Shown piece after piece: positions 61,530 through 64,000 of a stretch of 64,000 nucleotides of DNA. Made by a program: the position numbers and the translations under genes. The notes beneath the pieces were generated by a model. That model ran no database searches, had not been told where the DNA came from, and saw nothing but the letters and a program-made list of their open reading frames with translations. Source of the stretch: Acanthochlamys bracteata. Its lineage: Eukaryota > Streptophyta > Magnoliopsida > Pandanales > Velloziaceae. Positions within the stretch are counted from its first letter, which is position 1. Every line of letters starts with the position of its first letter. Where the stretch lies: NCBI GenBank assembly GCA_019914995.1, contig CM034127.1:7316001-7380000 (forward strand), read 5' to 3'.

Positions 61530-64000
<2,471 letters not shown>

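Overview
This window is nuclear DNA from a flowering plant. Genes are split by GT-AG introns, intergenic DNA is AT-rich, and most of the space between genes is transposon-derived. The encoded proteins (a plastid dicarboxylate translocator, a CDPK, FAR1/MURA-type transposase, VFB-type F-box fragments) are plant-specific. The long acidic N-terminus of the MATE locus recalls monocot FRDL1/AACT1-type proteins, but that is too weak to name a clade. No bacterial features, CRISPR array or rRNA operon is present, and I recognised no tRNA by eye.

Layout: 1-896 is the 3' part of a Copia-type LTR. 897-5800 is AT-rich intergenic DNA with Copia debris and a degenerate 0.4-kb-spaced duplication. 6180-12933 (minus) is a complete glucosidase II alpha-subunit gene in six exons; a decayed Copia element sits in its 2.2-kb third intron. 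13301-14262 is a cluster of foldback MITEs. 14281-20985 is a long-TIR Mutator element (MULE) with a dead FAR1/MURA-type transposase. 21.0-25.3 kb is AT-rich DNA with nested direct repeats. 25415-25717 (minus) is the broken C-terminal end of an MRS2-type Mg2+ transporter gene. 29627-31984 is a TIR-bounded element carrying pieces of a VFB-type F-box/LRR gene. 32857-35873 is a second probable transposon carrying pieces of a thioredoxin-Y gene and one exon of an unidentified gene. 37388-40992 (minus) is a 12-exon FRD3/DTX-type MATE citrate-transporter locus with frame breaks. Two more MITEs lie at 43.8 and 45.4 kb, and a 1.7-kb segment with 118-bp terminal inverted repeats lies at 47.7-49.4 kb. 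50079-60773 (minus) is a complete plastid 2-oxoglutarate/malate translocator gene (DiT1) with an 8-kb second intron. 61530 to the right edge (minus) is the 3' part of a calcium-dependent protein kinase gene, which continues beyond the window.

The three good genes act in separate pathways: ER N-glycan processing and quality control (glucosidase II), plastid carbon/nitrogen exchange in photorespiration and ammonia assimilation (DiT1), and calcium signalling (CDPK). They are ordinary neighbours, not an operon or cluster.

I did not find a convincing undescribed biological system. The most interesting material is the transposon-mediated capture of gene fragments. It includes a VFB-derived fragment that still reads open across a plausible 114-nt intron, and a thioredoxin-Y copy without its active-site exon. 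The MULE transposase is also notable: all five of its diagnosed key-site losses read as C-to-T changes on the plus strand, as expected from deamination of methylated DNA. Coordinates, splice sites and translations were worked out by eye.
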